Assembly (NCBI RefSeq): GCF_034555375.1
Contig: NZ_CP140706.1
Location: forward strand, 4,083,001 to 4,147,000
DNA: 64,000 bases
Direction of reading: 5' to 3'
From: Pseudomonas sp. B33.4
Lineage (GTDB): Bacteria > Pseudomonadota > Gammaproteobacteria > Pseudomonadales > Pseudomonadaceae
Below, piece by piece: positions 1 to 7,877 of this stretch (position 1 is its first letter; each line of letters opens with the position of its first letter). Below the pieces are notes generated by a model, which did not search any database, had not been told where the DNA came from, and saw only the letters and a list, made by a program, of their open reading frames with translations. Both the position numbers and the translations under genes were made by a program.

Positions 1-812
1 GTGTGGTGCGCGATGCATTGATTGCACTGGATCGCCAGCAGCAACCCGACGACGGTCGCCTCTACTGGAACATGCCGGTGGTACTGGAAACCTTTGACGG
101 TTTGCTCAACGACATCAACGGTTTCCATGTCCAGCCTGAACACGTTGCCCAAGCGTTGAGCGCAGCCGTCGACGGTCCCGTGGTAGAGGGCGCGGTCGGC
201 GGTGGCAGCGGCATGATCTGTCATGAGTTCAAGGGCGGCATCGGCACTTCGTCGCGCCGCTTGAGCCGTGCTCAGGGTGGCTGGACCGTCGGCGCGATCG
301 TGCAGGCCAACCACGGCATTCGCAGTGAATTGCGGGTCGATGGCTACCCGGTCGGGCGCTACATGGAACAGAAGGATTCGCCGTTCTTGCGCGCGTCGTT
401 GCCGCATCCGGGTATGGGCTCGATCGTCGTCTGCCTGGCGACCGATGCGCCGCTATTGCCCCATCAATGCACTCGCCTGGCACAGCGCGCGAGCTTGGGT
501 CTGGCGCGCACCGGCGGTGGCAACGAGGATCACAGCGGCGACATTTTCATCGCCTTCGCCACCGGCAATGATCACGTACCGCCCGCCGCCTACGAAGGCA
601 AAGGCGCGCCGACCTGTGACGGTTTGCGCATGGTCAACAATGACCATATCAGCGAGCTGTTTCTGGCGGCGACCGAGGCGGTTGAAGAAGCGATCATCAA
701 TGCCCTGCTGGCCAGCGAGAGCACCGAAGGCAACGGGCATTCAGTACCGGGACTGGATGCCGAAACCCTGTTCGCCGCCCTCGAAAAATCAGGCTGGCCC
801 GGCGCCCGCTGA
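1..812 (+). CDS. P1 family peptidase (DmpA/BapA-type aminopeptidase), 5' truncated by window
   Basis: The 5' end lies outside the window; about 269 C-terminal residues are visible. They contain the family hallmark GGGSGMICHEFKGGIGTSSR. In DmpA-type N-terminal nucleophile hydrolases the chain cleaves itself just before the Ser/Thr after the Gly of this motif, which frees the catalytic nucleophile (here the Thr of GTSS). Known members remove N-terminal residues from small peptides, D-amino-acid amides or beta-peptides. The substrate cannot be read from the sequence. The stop is followed at once by a REP pair. Confidence 0.9.
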   Translation, partial: VVRDALIALDRQQQPDDGRLYWNMPVVLETFDGLLNDINGFHVQPEHVAQALSAAVDGPVVEGAVGGGSGMICHEFKGGIGTSSRRLSRAQGGWTVGAIVQANHGIRSELRVDGYPVGRYMEQKDSPFLRASLPHPGMGSIVVCLATDAPLLPHQCTRLAQRASLGLARTGGGNEDHSGDIFIAFATGNDHVPPAAYEGKGAPTCDGLRMVNNDHISELFLAATEAVEEAIINALLASESTEGNGHSVPGLDAETLFAALEKSGWPGAR

Positions 813-825
813 CACCGCAAAAACC

Positions 826-906
826 CTGTAGGAGCTGCCGAAGGCTGCGATCTTTTGATTTTAAGAACAAGATCAAAAGATCGCAGCCTTCGGCAGCTCC
901 TACAGG
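826..906. repeat. REP pair (GTAGGAGCTGCCGAAGGC class)
   Basis: Two inverted arms of about 33 bp that read GTAGGAGCTGCCGAAGGC and continue into GCTGCGATCTTTTGAT, separated by a short spacer. The same element recurs at 32115, 44127 and 47786. It fills the gap between convergent genes and could form a long hairpin in either transcript. Confidence 0.9.
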
Positions 907-908
907 GG

Positions 909-1496
909 TTATGTGAGCATTTGGCTACCGAGTTCCCTTGCAACCGCCAACTGCTCCCGTGGATCGCGCAACTCCGATTCCGGCAGCAACGTCGAACTCA
1001 GTACCGTCGCTCCGCAGTAATCGAAAATCCCGTGTTCGATCTGCGCTTTCATCGCCGCGCCATAACCATGGCGCTCATAGGTTCGCGCCTCCGCGCCGGC
1101 AAGGCCAACCAGATGCACACGCAGGCGCTGCAGCAGCTTCACGTGCTTGAGATCGCCGGTGAAATCGAAGGCCCAGCCATTGCTGAACACCCGATCGATC
1201 CAGCCTTTGAGCAGCGCCGGCATCGACCACCAGTACACCGGGTAGACCAGCACCAACGTATCGGCGCGGTCGATGCGTGCCTGCTCGGCCAGTATGTCCA
1301 CAGGCGGCATGGACTTACGGTGATGCACCGCGAAATCCGCAGCGCCGAAACGTGGCTCGAAGCCTTCGGCGTAGAGATCAGCGATTTCAAAGGTGTTGGC
1401 CGGATCGGCCTGAACCAGGCTTTCGGCAATCTGCGCGGCCACGCTGTGGGTCAGCGAGCGCGGGTCGTGGTGGGCAACAACAATCAAGGCGTGCAT
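909..1496 (-). CDS. NAD(P)H dehydrogenase (quinone) / flavodoxin-fold oxidoreductase
   Basis: A 195-residue flavoprotein of the NQO/KefF/MdaB type, expected to reduce quinones with NAD(P)H using bound FMN or FAD. The N-terminus MHALIVVAHHDPRSLTHS is the first flavodoxin strand plus phosphate-binding loop. The segment LVYPVYWWSMPALLKGWIDR is the conserved family signature around residues 84-103. It is divergent from a TetR-type regulator at 1582 across 85 bp that carries candidate operator half-sites, so it is probably the regulator's target. The exact quinone or electrophile is not evident. Confidence 0.88.
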   Translation of the reverse strand: MHALIVVAHHDPRSLTHSVAAQIAESLVQADPANTFEIADLYAEGFEPRFGAADFAVHHRKSMPPVDILAEQARIDRADTLVLVYPVYWWSMPALLKGWIDRVFSNGWAFDFTGDLKHVKLLQRLRVHLVGLAGAEARTYERHGYGAAMKAQIEHGIFDYCGATVLSSTLLPESELRDPREQLAVARELGSQMLT

Positions 1497-1542
1497 GGAA
1501 AATCTCCGGCTGGTGATTGCTCAGCAAGGCTTATATACTTGG

Positions 1543-1567
1543 AGTAAGTTACCAACAGTAAGCTACG
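1543..1567. promoter_or_regulatory. Candidate TetR operator between the quinone reductase and TetR genes
   Basis: Two near-identical 9-bp blocks, GTAAGTTAC (1544-1552) and GTAAGCTAC (1558-1566), lie 14 bp apart in the divergent promoter region. Each is nearly palindromic, and together they give TTAC-N5-GTAA. This layout fits a TetR dimer site that controls both genes. It is inferred from position and symmetry only. Confidence 0.45.
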
Positions 1568-1581
1568 TATGGTAGATAAGC

Positions 1582-2220
1582 ATGTCAACCGGTAAAACTT
1601 CAGCACAGCAATCCTCCGCTCAACCGCGCCGCCGCTTGGCGCGCGAAGACCGCTTGCGCCAGTTGCTCGACGTCGCATGGCAAATCATCCGTGCCCAAGG
1701 CACCGAAGCCTTGACCCTCGGTTATCTGGCAGAAAAAGCCGGGGTGACCAAACCGGTGGTCTATGACCATTTCGTCACCCGTGCCGGTTTACTTGCAGCG
1801 CTGTATCGGGAATTCGATGCACGACAAACGGTATTGATGGATGCCGCCATCGCCCGCAGCGAACCGACACTGAGCGGCCTCGCCTCAGTGATTGCCAAGG
1901 CGTACGTCGATTGCGTCATGTTCCAGGGCACGGAGATTCCGGGGATCATCGCCGCGCTGGCGAGCACCCCGGAGCTGGAAAAGATAAAGCGCGAATACGA
2001 GGCGATCTTCCTTGAAAAATGCCGCAGCGATCTGGCGCCGTACGCCAGCGGCGGGCAGATCACGCCGGCAGGATTGCGCGCCATGCTCGGCGCCGCCGAA
2101 GCACTTTCGCACGCCGCTGCCAACGGTGAAATAAGCGCAAAAGAGGCCAGCGACGAGCTGTCTGCAACCATCATAGCCATGGTCGAACGCGCCGCCGTTC
2201 GGGCGACTGGCGGTACTTGA
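1582..2220 (+). CDS. TetR/AcrR family transcriptional regulator
   Basis: A 212-residue one-component regulator. After a basic N-terminus (RRRLAREDRLRQLLDVAW) comes the TetR helix-turn-helix, with TLGYLAEKAGVTKPVVYDHF at roughly residues 47-66. The C-terminal half is the ligand-binding and dimer domain. It is divergent from the quinone reductase at 909-1496, which suggests repression of that gene until a quinone or electrophile binds. The ligand is unknown. Confidence 0.9.
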   Translation: MSTGKTSAQQSSAQPRRRLAREDRLRQLLDVAWQIIRAQGTEALTLGYLAEKAGVTKPVVYDHFVTRAGLLAALYREFDARQTVLMDAAIARSEPTLSGLASVIAKAYVDCVMFQGTEIPGIIAALASTPELEKIKREYEAIFLEKCRSDLAPYASGGQITPAGLRAMLGAAEALSHAAANGEISAKEASDELSATIIAMVERAAVRATGGT

Positions 2221-2239
2221 GCAGCCACTTGCACACTCC

Positions 2240-2393
2240 TAGGATGGAATCACGCAGTGGCTCCGCTCTATCGGGCGCTGCGTAGGCACGGGTGCTCTGA
2301 ACCCCAATCAAGCCCGAGCCTTGCTTCATGCGCATCTTGAGCCTCGAGGGCTCTACTTCCTCCCCATCAAAGAGCTTTGAGGCTCTTTTTTTG
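2240..2393 (+). ncRNA. rgsA: Probable small RNA with terminator; candidate RgsA (P16)
   Basis: There is no credible ORF between the convergent TetR genes, but the segment looks like a stand-alone transcript. A TAGGAT -10 box at 2240-2245 is preceded by C, as RpoS promoters prefer. A 5' stem pairs ACGCAG (2252-2257) with CTGCGT (2278-2283). A terminator hairpin (AGAGC/GCTCT) runs into seven Ts at 2371-2392. The expected transcript is about 140 nt. From memory, P. aeruginosa rgsA lies beside PA2957 (TetR) and PA2958, which resemble the two genes to the right; that synteny is the reason for the name and is not proven here. Confidence 0.45.
2368..2393 (+). terminator. Rho-independent terminator of the putative sRNA
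   Basis: The hairpin AGAGC-TTTGAG-GCTCT at 2371-2385 is followed directly by a run of seven Ts on the + strand. It lies 150 bp beyond the TetR stop at 2220, so it fits a separate small transcript better than the TetR mRNA. Confidence 0.7.
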
Positions 2394-2403
2394 TCTGCGT
2401 AAA

Positions 2404-3036
2404 TCAGCAGTCCGGCAGCGCATCGACGCGAATCGAGCGCCAGGCCGCTTGCGCCAGCAATTCGCGGTAGTCCGCCGGGCTGCCCTTCACCCGCCCCGCC
2501 AACCAGGCGCGGCAGTAACTGTCGGCCTGACCGATGATCAACGACGGCAAGAGTTCGGCGGGCAGTGCCTTGAGTTCGGCAGCGCGCCCCGATTCGGCCA
2601 GCCAGTCGCGCAGACGCAGATTGCGAGTCTTGTTGCGCTCGGCCAGTTCGTCCTTGAATGGCCCTTTGGTCACGGCAAATCGTGCGTGGTACTGGAAGCG
2701 CGCCCACTGCGGTTGACGTTCGACCCAATCGACGTAGCTGAACACCAGCGCCTGCACACCTTCCTCGGTGGTTTTCGCCGCCTCCAGGTAGGCATCGCGC
2801 AGTCGCGCCTGATCCTCCAGCGCGGTGAAAAACAACGCGGCGACCAAGCCCTCCTTGTTGCCGAAATGGTGATAAATCGCCCCGACACTGGTGTCGCACT
2901 CGGCGCGAATCATCTCGATGGTGGTGGCCTCGATGCCCTGTTCGTTGAACAGGCTCAGCGCCTTGCGAAAGATATCGCGCTTGAGTTCGGCGCGGCGGCC
3001 GGGGTAGCTGCGTTCAAGTAAGTCTGCGGTATCCAT
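2404..3036 (-). CDS. TetR/AcrR family transcriptional regulator
   Basis: A 210-residue protein from the ATG at 3036 (MDTADLLERSYPGRR), chosen because the upstream in-frame extension runs into the promoter. The helix-turn-helix covers about residues 40-60 (IEMIRAECDTSVGAIYHHFG). The C-terminal domain is the ligand/dimer part. It is divergent from a hotdog thioesterase at 3200, and a perfect 14-bp inverted repeat in the gap is the obvious operator. The pair may control acyl-CoA or fatty-acid metabolism, given the fold of the target; this is inferred. Confidence 0.9.
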   Translation of the reverse strand: MDTADLLERSYPGRRAELKRDIFRKALSLFNEQGIEATTIEMIRAECDTSVGAIYHHFGNKEGLVAALFFTALEDQARLRDAYLEAAKTTEEGVQALVFSYVDWVERQPQWARFQYHARFAVTKGPFKDELAERNKTRNLRLRDWLAESGRAAELKALPAELLPSLIIGQADSYCRAWLAGRVKGSPADYRELLAQAAWRSIRVDALPDC

Positions 3037-3131
3037 GCGGCTCACTGCCTGAAAATCGGGATTGAAAGGCACTCGTCGTGCCCATGGAAAAAACACGCAC
3101 AGGTTGACAGATTTCCCGCAGACCGAATACC

Positions 3132-3164
3132 GTTCCGTTACAGAATATAATTCTGTAACGGAAC
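3132..3164. promoter_or_regulatory. Perfect palindromic operator, 14-bp arms
   Basis: GTTCCGTTACAGAA (3132-3145), spacer TATAA, then the exact reverse complement (3151-3164). It sits 36 bp upstream of the hotdog gene's ATG and 95 bp upstream of the TetR start. The central TATAA could belong to a -10 element, so a bound TetR dimer would occlude the promoter. It is one of the strongest regulatory palindromes in the window. Confidence 0.75.
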
Positions 3165-3199
3165 ATCATTCTGCAAAATCACTTTCCGCGAGGCTTTCC

Positions 3200-3640
3200 A
3201 TGAGTCAGTTTCTCAGCATGTTCAACAGCGCAGGTCCGCAAGCCTTCAGCCAGATGGCCTGCCAGGTCGCGCCGTACTTCAGCAGCATCAACCCACTGGT
3301 GACCGAGTTGCGTGCGAACGCGGCGACGGTACAAGTACCGTTCCGCCGTGAGATCACCAACCACCTCGGCACCGTGCATGCGATTGCCATGTGCAACGCC
3401 GCAGAGCTTGCTGCCGGGATGATGACCGACGTGTCGATTCCGTCCGGCGCACGCTGGATCCCCAAAGGCATGACCGTCGAATATCTGGCCAAGGCAAAAA
3501 CCGATGTGACGGCGGTGGCCAGTGGTGAAGGCGTGGATTGGCAAAGCGAGGGCGACAAGATCGTCACCGTGGACATTCACGATACCGAGGGCAAAAAAGT
3601 GTTCACGGCGCAGATCACCATGAACGTCAAACTCGGCTGA
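3200..3640 (+). CDS. DUF4442-like hotdog-fold thioesterase
   Basis: A 146-residue protein starting at the ATG at 3200 (MSQFLSMFNS); the longer in-frame reading would include the operator and is rejected. The central NHLGTVHAIAMCNAAELAAG, at about residues 54-73, is the hotdog helix region with its conserved Asn-His and Glu. Relatives in the DUF4442/PaaI group hydrolyse acyl-CoA thioesters. Divergent from, and probably repressed by, the TetR protein at 2404-3036. The substrate is unknown. Confidence 0.85.
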   Translation: MSQFLSMFNSAGPQAFSQMACQVAPYFSSINPLVTELRANAATVQVPFRREITNHLGTVHAIAMCNAAELAAGMMTDVSIPSGARWIPKGMTVEYLAKAKTDVTAVASGEGVDWQSEGDKIVTVDIHDTEGKKVFTAQITMNVKLG

Positions 3641-3651
3641 ATCGCGCCGAC

Positions 3652-3692
3652 AAAAAAGCCCTTGCTGCGGCATTCACAGCAAGGGCTTTTTC
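3652..3692. terminator. Bidirectional terminator between convergent genes
   Basis: Inverted arms AAAAGCCCTTGCTG and CAGCAAGGGCTTTT around a 9-nt loop, with A and T runs on the two sides. It can end both the hotdog gene (+) and the GNAT gene (-). Confidence 0.85.
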
Positions 3693-3704
3693 AGCAATGT
3701 GAGA

Positions 3705-4391
3705 TCAGTGCACGGTCAGGCGCTGGCGGACAAATTCTTCGGTGTGACGGGTGGTCTGATCGAGGTGTCGATCGCGCTGTTTCTCCGCATCGAGCATCGC
3801 GCGTTTGCCGTTTTTCTGCAGGAGATAAGTGTGGATCTGCTGTACTTCCAGCGACCGGTAGATCGGCGTGGTGTCGATAAATCCGCGCAAACCGTTGCTG
3901 CGATAATGCCGGGTGCTCATCAACACCTGCGTTTCACGCTGGCCAATCACTTCAAAGCCCAACGCTTCGAAATACGGGACTTTGCCGACTGTGCAGGCCA
4001 GTTCGGCATGGGGATAACGCCCGACCATTTCGCCAATCATTGCCCGCGCCACGCCTTTACGCCGATGCCCTTCGCGCACCGCCATGTAAGCCACGCTGCA
4101 GGCTTCCCAATCGCCCTGCACCGGCAGATACAACAGAAAGCCGATCACTTGCTCCGGATCATCCTCGTCGGTAGCGACCAGCAATTCGACGTCGATACCC
4201 TTCTCGCCATTCAACGCTTCCAGATACAGATGCACCTCATAGCCGACTGCGTACTGATAGACGTTGTACAGCAGATTGCTCGGGCCGAGACCGACCGCGC
4301 TGATGTCGGTCAGGTAGTCGACGACCAGTTGCAGAATCTGGCTGTTGACGCTTTCGGGGCATGGGGATTTGTAGTGGTTGATGCGTGGCAT
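3705..4391 (-). CDS. GNAT family N-acetyltransferase
   Basis: 228 residues from the ATG at 4391 (MPRINHYKSP). The preceding in-frame codons cross REP DNA and are not coding. The GNAT acetyl-CoA loop appears as AVREGHRRKGVARAMIGEM at about residues 105-123, preceded by the usual beta strand (VAYM). The C-terminal 60 residues are highly charged (EKQRDRHLDQTTRHTEEFVR) and probably helical, longer than a minimal GNAT domain. The acceptor substrate cannot be predicted. Confidence 0.85.
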   Translation of the reverse strand: MPRINHYKSPCPESVNSQILQLVVDYLTDISAVGLGPSNLLYNVYQYAVGYEVHLYLEALNGEKGIDVELLVATDEDDPEQVIGFLLYLPVQGDWEACSVAYMAVREGHRRKGVARAMIGEMVGRYPHAELACTVGKVPYFEALGFEVIGQRETQVLMSTRHYRSNGLRGFIDTTPIYRSLEVQQIHTYLLQKNGKRAMLDAEKQRDRHLDQTTRHTEEFVRQRLTVH

Positions 4392-4471
4392 GGCGGGCGA
4401 ACTCCGGCGGAAAACCGCGACATCATACCCTGTGAGCCGATTCAGCCTGCATTGGCAACGACAAATCGAAG

Positions 4472-4560
4472 GTGGGGGCGAACCTGCTCGCGAATGCAGT
4501 AGCACCTTCAACATAGAAATTGACTGACCCGACGCCTTCGCGAGCAGGCTCGCTCCCACA
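4472..4560. repeat. REP pair (GGAGCGAGCCTGCTCGCGA class)
   Basis: Two inverted copies of the TCGCGAGCAGGCTCGCTCCCAC motif, the left one diverged, with about 40 bp between them. It lies in the divergent gap between the GNAT gene and the repeat protein at 4670. Confidence 0.85.
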
Positions 4561-4669
4561 GGGTTGTCCCTGACAAAAATTTCATCCGCCTCAGGCGGGA
4601 TCTTTCGCAAATCCGGCATCCAATTCTGCAGCTGCGTTCACTTTTCGACGCAGGCCTTGAGGAGTTGTC

Positions 4670-4993
4670 ATGAGCGTTTTGCGTTCCCTGTCCAAATGGC
4701 GAAAAACCCTGCTGCTGGTGCCGTTGACGCTGGCCGCACTGAGCAGCGCCCCGGTGTTTGCGCAACCGGTGGTGATCGTCCAGCACGCGCCACCGCCGAT
4801 GCGCATGGAAGTGATGCCCGGTGCGCGTCCCGGTTATGTCTGGGATCAAGGGCATTGGCGCTGGCAAGGACGTGGTTATGTGTGGATGCCCGGCCACTGG
4901 CAACCGGTGAGGTACGGCGCACGCTGGAAACCCGGGCACTGGCAGGCGCGCGGGCCGAACTGGTTCTGGGTCGAAGGGCATTGGGTGCGATGA
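4670..4993 (+). CDS. Secreted YXWGXW/WxxGHW-repeat protein
   Basis: A 107-residue protein with a clear signal peptide (KWRKTLLLVPLTLAALSSAPVFA, cleavage after about residue 31). The mature part is Trp- and Gly-rich and is built from repeats of the type W-x-x-G-H-W: WDQGHWRWQG, WMPGHWQPV, WKPGHWQAR, WVEGHWVR. Short secreted proteins with this motif are widespread in Proteobacteria, but their role is unknown. Two Trp-rich motifs per ~20 residues suggest a small all-beta, possibly ligand-binding surface. It converges with the YceI gene 14 bp away. Confidence 0.88.
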   Translation: MSVLRSLSKWRKTLLLVPLTLAALSSAPVFAQPVVIVQHAPPPMRMEVMPGARPGYVWDQGHWRWQGRGYVWMPGHWQPVRYGARWKPGHWQARGPNWFWVEGHWVR

Positions 4994-5007
4994 ATGGCGC
5001 TGGGGCG

Positions 5008-5565
5008 TCACTGCTGTGGCGCCACCACCTTGAATTTGATGGCGATATCCTTGGACACCACGGTGTCCGCCCACTCCCCCGCGCCGAGGCCGAACTCGTC
5101 ACGCTTGAGCAGCAGTTCACCGTCGAAAATGCCGATGTCGTTGCCCGGTTTCAATTCCACCGGTACCTGCACTTTGCGGGTGATGCCTTTTAGGGTGAGC
5201 TCGCCATCGATCAAGTAACGATGCTCGGCAACTAGAGTGAAATGGCTCGACTCGAATACCGCCACGGGGAATTTTTCAGTGTTGAACCACGCCGATTTCA
5301 CCAGTTCGGTGTTGGCGTCCGCGCTACCCGCATCGATGCTGCTGAGGTCGATGTGCAATGTAGTGCGGGCGCTGGCGAGATTATTGGTATCAAAGTCCAG
5401 CGTCGCTTCGAACTTGCCGAAGGTGCCGTACATCCGCGAACCCATCTGGCTATAGGTGAAACTGATCTGACTGGCGCTGGTGTTGACCCGAGTGTATTCG
5501 ACGGCGTTCGCGTCATAAACGACGCACAGCGAATACGCGGCAGCCAGCAGCAATCGGATCGACAT
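5008..5565 (-). CDS. YceI family periplasmic lipid-binding protein
   Basis: 185 residues from the ATG at 5565, with a signal peptide MSIRLLLAAAYSLCVVYDANA. The mature protein is a YceI lipocalin-like barrel: FTYSQMGSRMYGTFGKFEATLDFD near the start, then SSIDAGSADANTELV, FPVAVFESSHF and GELTLKGITRKVQVPV. Family members bind long isoprenoid chains such as octaprenyl groups in the periplasm. Located 74 bp downstream of the MATE pump on the same strand. Confidence 0.93.
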   Translation of the reverse strand: MSIRLLLAAAYSLCVVYDANAVEYTRVNTSASQISFTYSQMGSRMYGTFGKFEATLDFDTNNLASARTTLHIDLSSIDAGSADANTELVKSAWFNTEKFPVAVFESSHFTLVAEHRYLIDGELTLKGITRKVQVPVELKPGNDIGIFDGELLLKRDEFGLGAGEWADTVVSKDIAIKFKVVAPQQ

Positions 5566-5639
5566 GGGATTCTCCGGGCGTAGCTTGCCGTCGAGGGCCT
5601 CGATTGACTTAAGCAAACATCCGGCCGTTACGCCAGCGT

Positions 5640-6995
5640 CTACACCAACCGTTCGATCTTCTGATGCTGCCAGACCAGTTTGTAATACAAGGTCTGCAGC
5701 ACCAGCATGCCCAGATACGCCACCGGAAACGCCATCCACACACCCTGCAAACCGTACTGCCCGTCCAGCCAGTATGCCGCCGGCAACTGCACCCCGACCA
5801 CACAGATGATCGCGATTGCCACCGGTACCAACACCGTACCACTGGCGCGCATGATGCCGCCGATGATGGCCTGGAAGCCGAACACCAACAGGCTCCACAG
5901 CATGATGTGCAACAGATGCTCAGCCATTGCCCGAGTCGAGTCCTCGGTGAGAAACAGGCCCAGCAACCAGTGCGACAACAGATAACCCAGCACGATCAGA
6001 CCACCGGTCAAACAGACGTTGATCAACAGCCCGGTGCGCAGAATCGGCCCCATGCGCTCCAGACGTCCGGCGCCGATGGCCTGCGCACCGAGGATCGACG
6101 CGGTGATCGCAATCGACAACGCCGGAAACTGCACATAGTTGACGATCTGCGTCACCGCGCCATAGGCCGCCGTCGCTTGTGAGCCGTGCTGGTTGACCAG
6201 CGCCAGAATCACCAGCTCCGACAGCGACAGCACAATCATCTGCACGCCGGTCGGCAGGCCGATGCGCAACACCTTGCCGAGAATCGCCCCGTCGAGACGC
6301 AGCGCGTTGAAGAACTCGCGGTCCGGCGCCAGTGGATGGCCCTTGCGAATCAGGCGCCACGCCAGCCACGCCATCGCTGCCAGGTTACCGGCCAGCCCGG
6401 CGTAAGCCGCACTTTGAATGCCCAACTGCGGCAAGCCGAACCAGCCGCGAATCAGCGCCGGCGTGAGTGCCAGGCCGACACTAGTCGAGACGATCAGCGC
6501 CAGCAACGGCGACAGCGTGTCACTGACCCCGCGCAACAGCTGCGTGAACAACACAAACACCAGCAGCGACGGCAAGATCCACATCATCACATGGGCATAC
6601 GCCACCGCATCGTCGAGCACATCCGCTGGCGTTCCCAACCCCGTCAGTGCCTGGCGCGCAAACACGCTGCCCAGCACTGCGGCCACCAGACCGATCAATA
6701 CGCCCAGCAACAGCGTCGCCCCGGCAATCGCCTTGACCATATGCGGCTCCCGCGCGCCCCAGGCTTGACCGATGAGCACACCGGCGCCCGCGCCGAGGCC
6801 GATCACCAGGGCGATAAAGAAGAATACGATGGGAAACATCCCCGACACCGCCGCCAGTGCTTGCGTGCCGAGCATCTGGCCGATATAGATGCTGTTGACC
6901 GTGCCCGACATCGATTGCAGAAAGTTCGACAGCACCATCGGCGCGAGGAACAGCAGGTAGGTTTGCCAGAGTGGGCGTTGGGTGGCGGCTTGCAT
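5640..6995 (-). CDS. MATE family multidrug efflux transporter
   Basis: 451 residues from the ATG at 6995 (MQAATQRPLWQTYLLFLAPMVLSNFLQ). Twelve hydrophobic segments in two related halves are visible, with the MATE N-terminal motif SMSGTVNSIYIGQMLGTQALAAVSG and the second-half counterpart ALSIAITASILGAQAIGAG. MATE proteins exchange Na+ or H+ for cationic drugs across the inner membrane. The Asp of TM1 found in DinF-type members is not evident. The substrate is unknown. Divergent from a secreted chorismate mutase. Confidence 0.93.
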   Translation of the reverse strand: MQAATQRPLWQTYLLFLAPMVLSNFLQSMSGTVNSIYIGQMLGTQALAAVSGMFPIVFFFIALVIGLGAGAGVLIGQAWGAREPHMVKAIAGATLLLGVLIGLVAAVLGSVFARQALTGLGTPADVLDDAVAYAHVMMWILPSLLVFVLFTQLLRGVSDTLSPLLALIVSTSVGLALTPALIRGWFGLPQLGIQSAAYAGLAGNLAAMAWLAWRLIRKGHPLAPDREFFNALRLDGAILGKVLRIGLPTGVQMIVLSLSELVILALVNQHGSQATAAYGAVTQIVNYVQFPALSIAITASILGAQAIGAGRLERMGPILRTGLLINVCLTGGLIVLGYLLSHWLLGLFLTEDSTRAMAEHLLHIMLWSLLVFGFQAIIGGIMRASGTVLVPVAIAIICVVGVQLPAAYWLDGQYGLQGVWMAFPVAYLGMLVLQTLYYKLVWQHQKIERLV

Positions 6996-7193
6996 TAATA
7001 GAGGTCCATCTCGACGGCGGGAGGGCTGATTGAGGATAGCTTCGGTGAGTTGCTCGTGGGGCGCAATTAACATTTCAAATCGCTGTTTATCAGCGCTGCC
7101 CACATCTGTGTAATTGGCGCGGATCTGTAGGTGTCGCTTCACAGCTGTGGTAAACAACTGCCCACTTTCATTTCTCTGATTGAGGCTCTGTTC

Positions 7194-7754
7194 ATGCCGC
7201 ACTTTGCCAACTTGCTGACCGGCACCCTCCTCGCTTTGCTCGCCACCACCGCTCACGCCGCCGCACCCGCCGACACCTTGAAGCCTTTACTGGAAACGCT
7301 GAACGAACGCCTGAACATCGGCGACCTCGTCGCGCTGACCAAATGGGACAGCGGCAAGCCGATTCAGGACAGCCCGCGTGAAGCGCAGGTCATTGCTAAT
7401 GCCCGCACGCTGGCCGCCGAACGCCAGCTCGACCCGGAAGACGTGGCGCAACTGATCGCGGCGCAAATGGAGGCGAACAAACTGGTGCAGTACGGGTTGC
7501 TCGCGCAGTGGCAAGCGGCCGGTGCCGCGCCGGACACCGCGCGCCCCGACCTGGGTCAACAGATCCGTCCGCGTCTGGATGAGCTGCAAACCCGTCTGCT
7601 GCAGCAATACGCCGCGTTCCTGCCGTATCGCCACGACGCCAATTGCCCGGCGTGGCTGGCCAAGGCGCGCAGTGGCCTGACCCACGACGCGCTGCATGAG
7701 CTGGCTCTGACGCGGGCTACCGGTGAACTGTGCGTGCGACCACCAACCCCATGA
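7194..7754 (+). CDS. Secreted (periplasmic) chorismate mutase, *AroQ type
   Basis: 186 residues starting at the ATG at 7194, which gives a good signal peptide (ANLLTGTLLALLATTAHAAAPA). The mature domain carries AroQ residues: NERLN, LTKWDSGK, SPREAQVI and AQMEANKLVQ, in the order seen in the exported mycobacterial and Pseudomonas enzymes. The reaction is chorismate to prephenate. Exported forms sit outside the cytoplasmic shikimate pathway and their role is debated. The two C-terminal Cys (residues near NCPAW and ELCVR) may form a disulphide, as in other exported *AroQ proteins. Confidence 0.9.
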   Translation: MPHFANLLTGTLLALLATTAHAAAPADTLKPLLETLNERLNIGDLVALTKWDSGKPIQDSPREAQVIANARTLAAERQLDPEDVAQLIAAQMEANKLVQYGLLAQWQAAGAAPDTARPDLGQQIRPRLDELQTRLLQQYAAFLPYRHDANCPAWLAKARSGLTHDALHELALTRATGELCVRPPTP

Positions 7755-7877
7755 AACGGTGGCTCGGGCATACATTGCTGGCGTCGATAGTCACCATCAC
7801 GTCAATGAAGTTCTCATAAAAAATCCGCGGCGTAACATCGGCTCCAGACAAACAACTACCCCTTGGAGCACACGATC

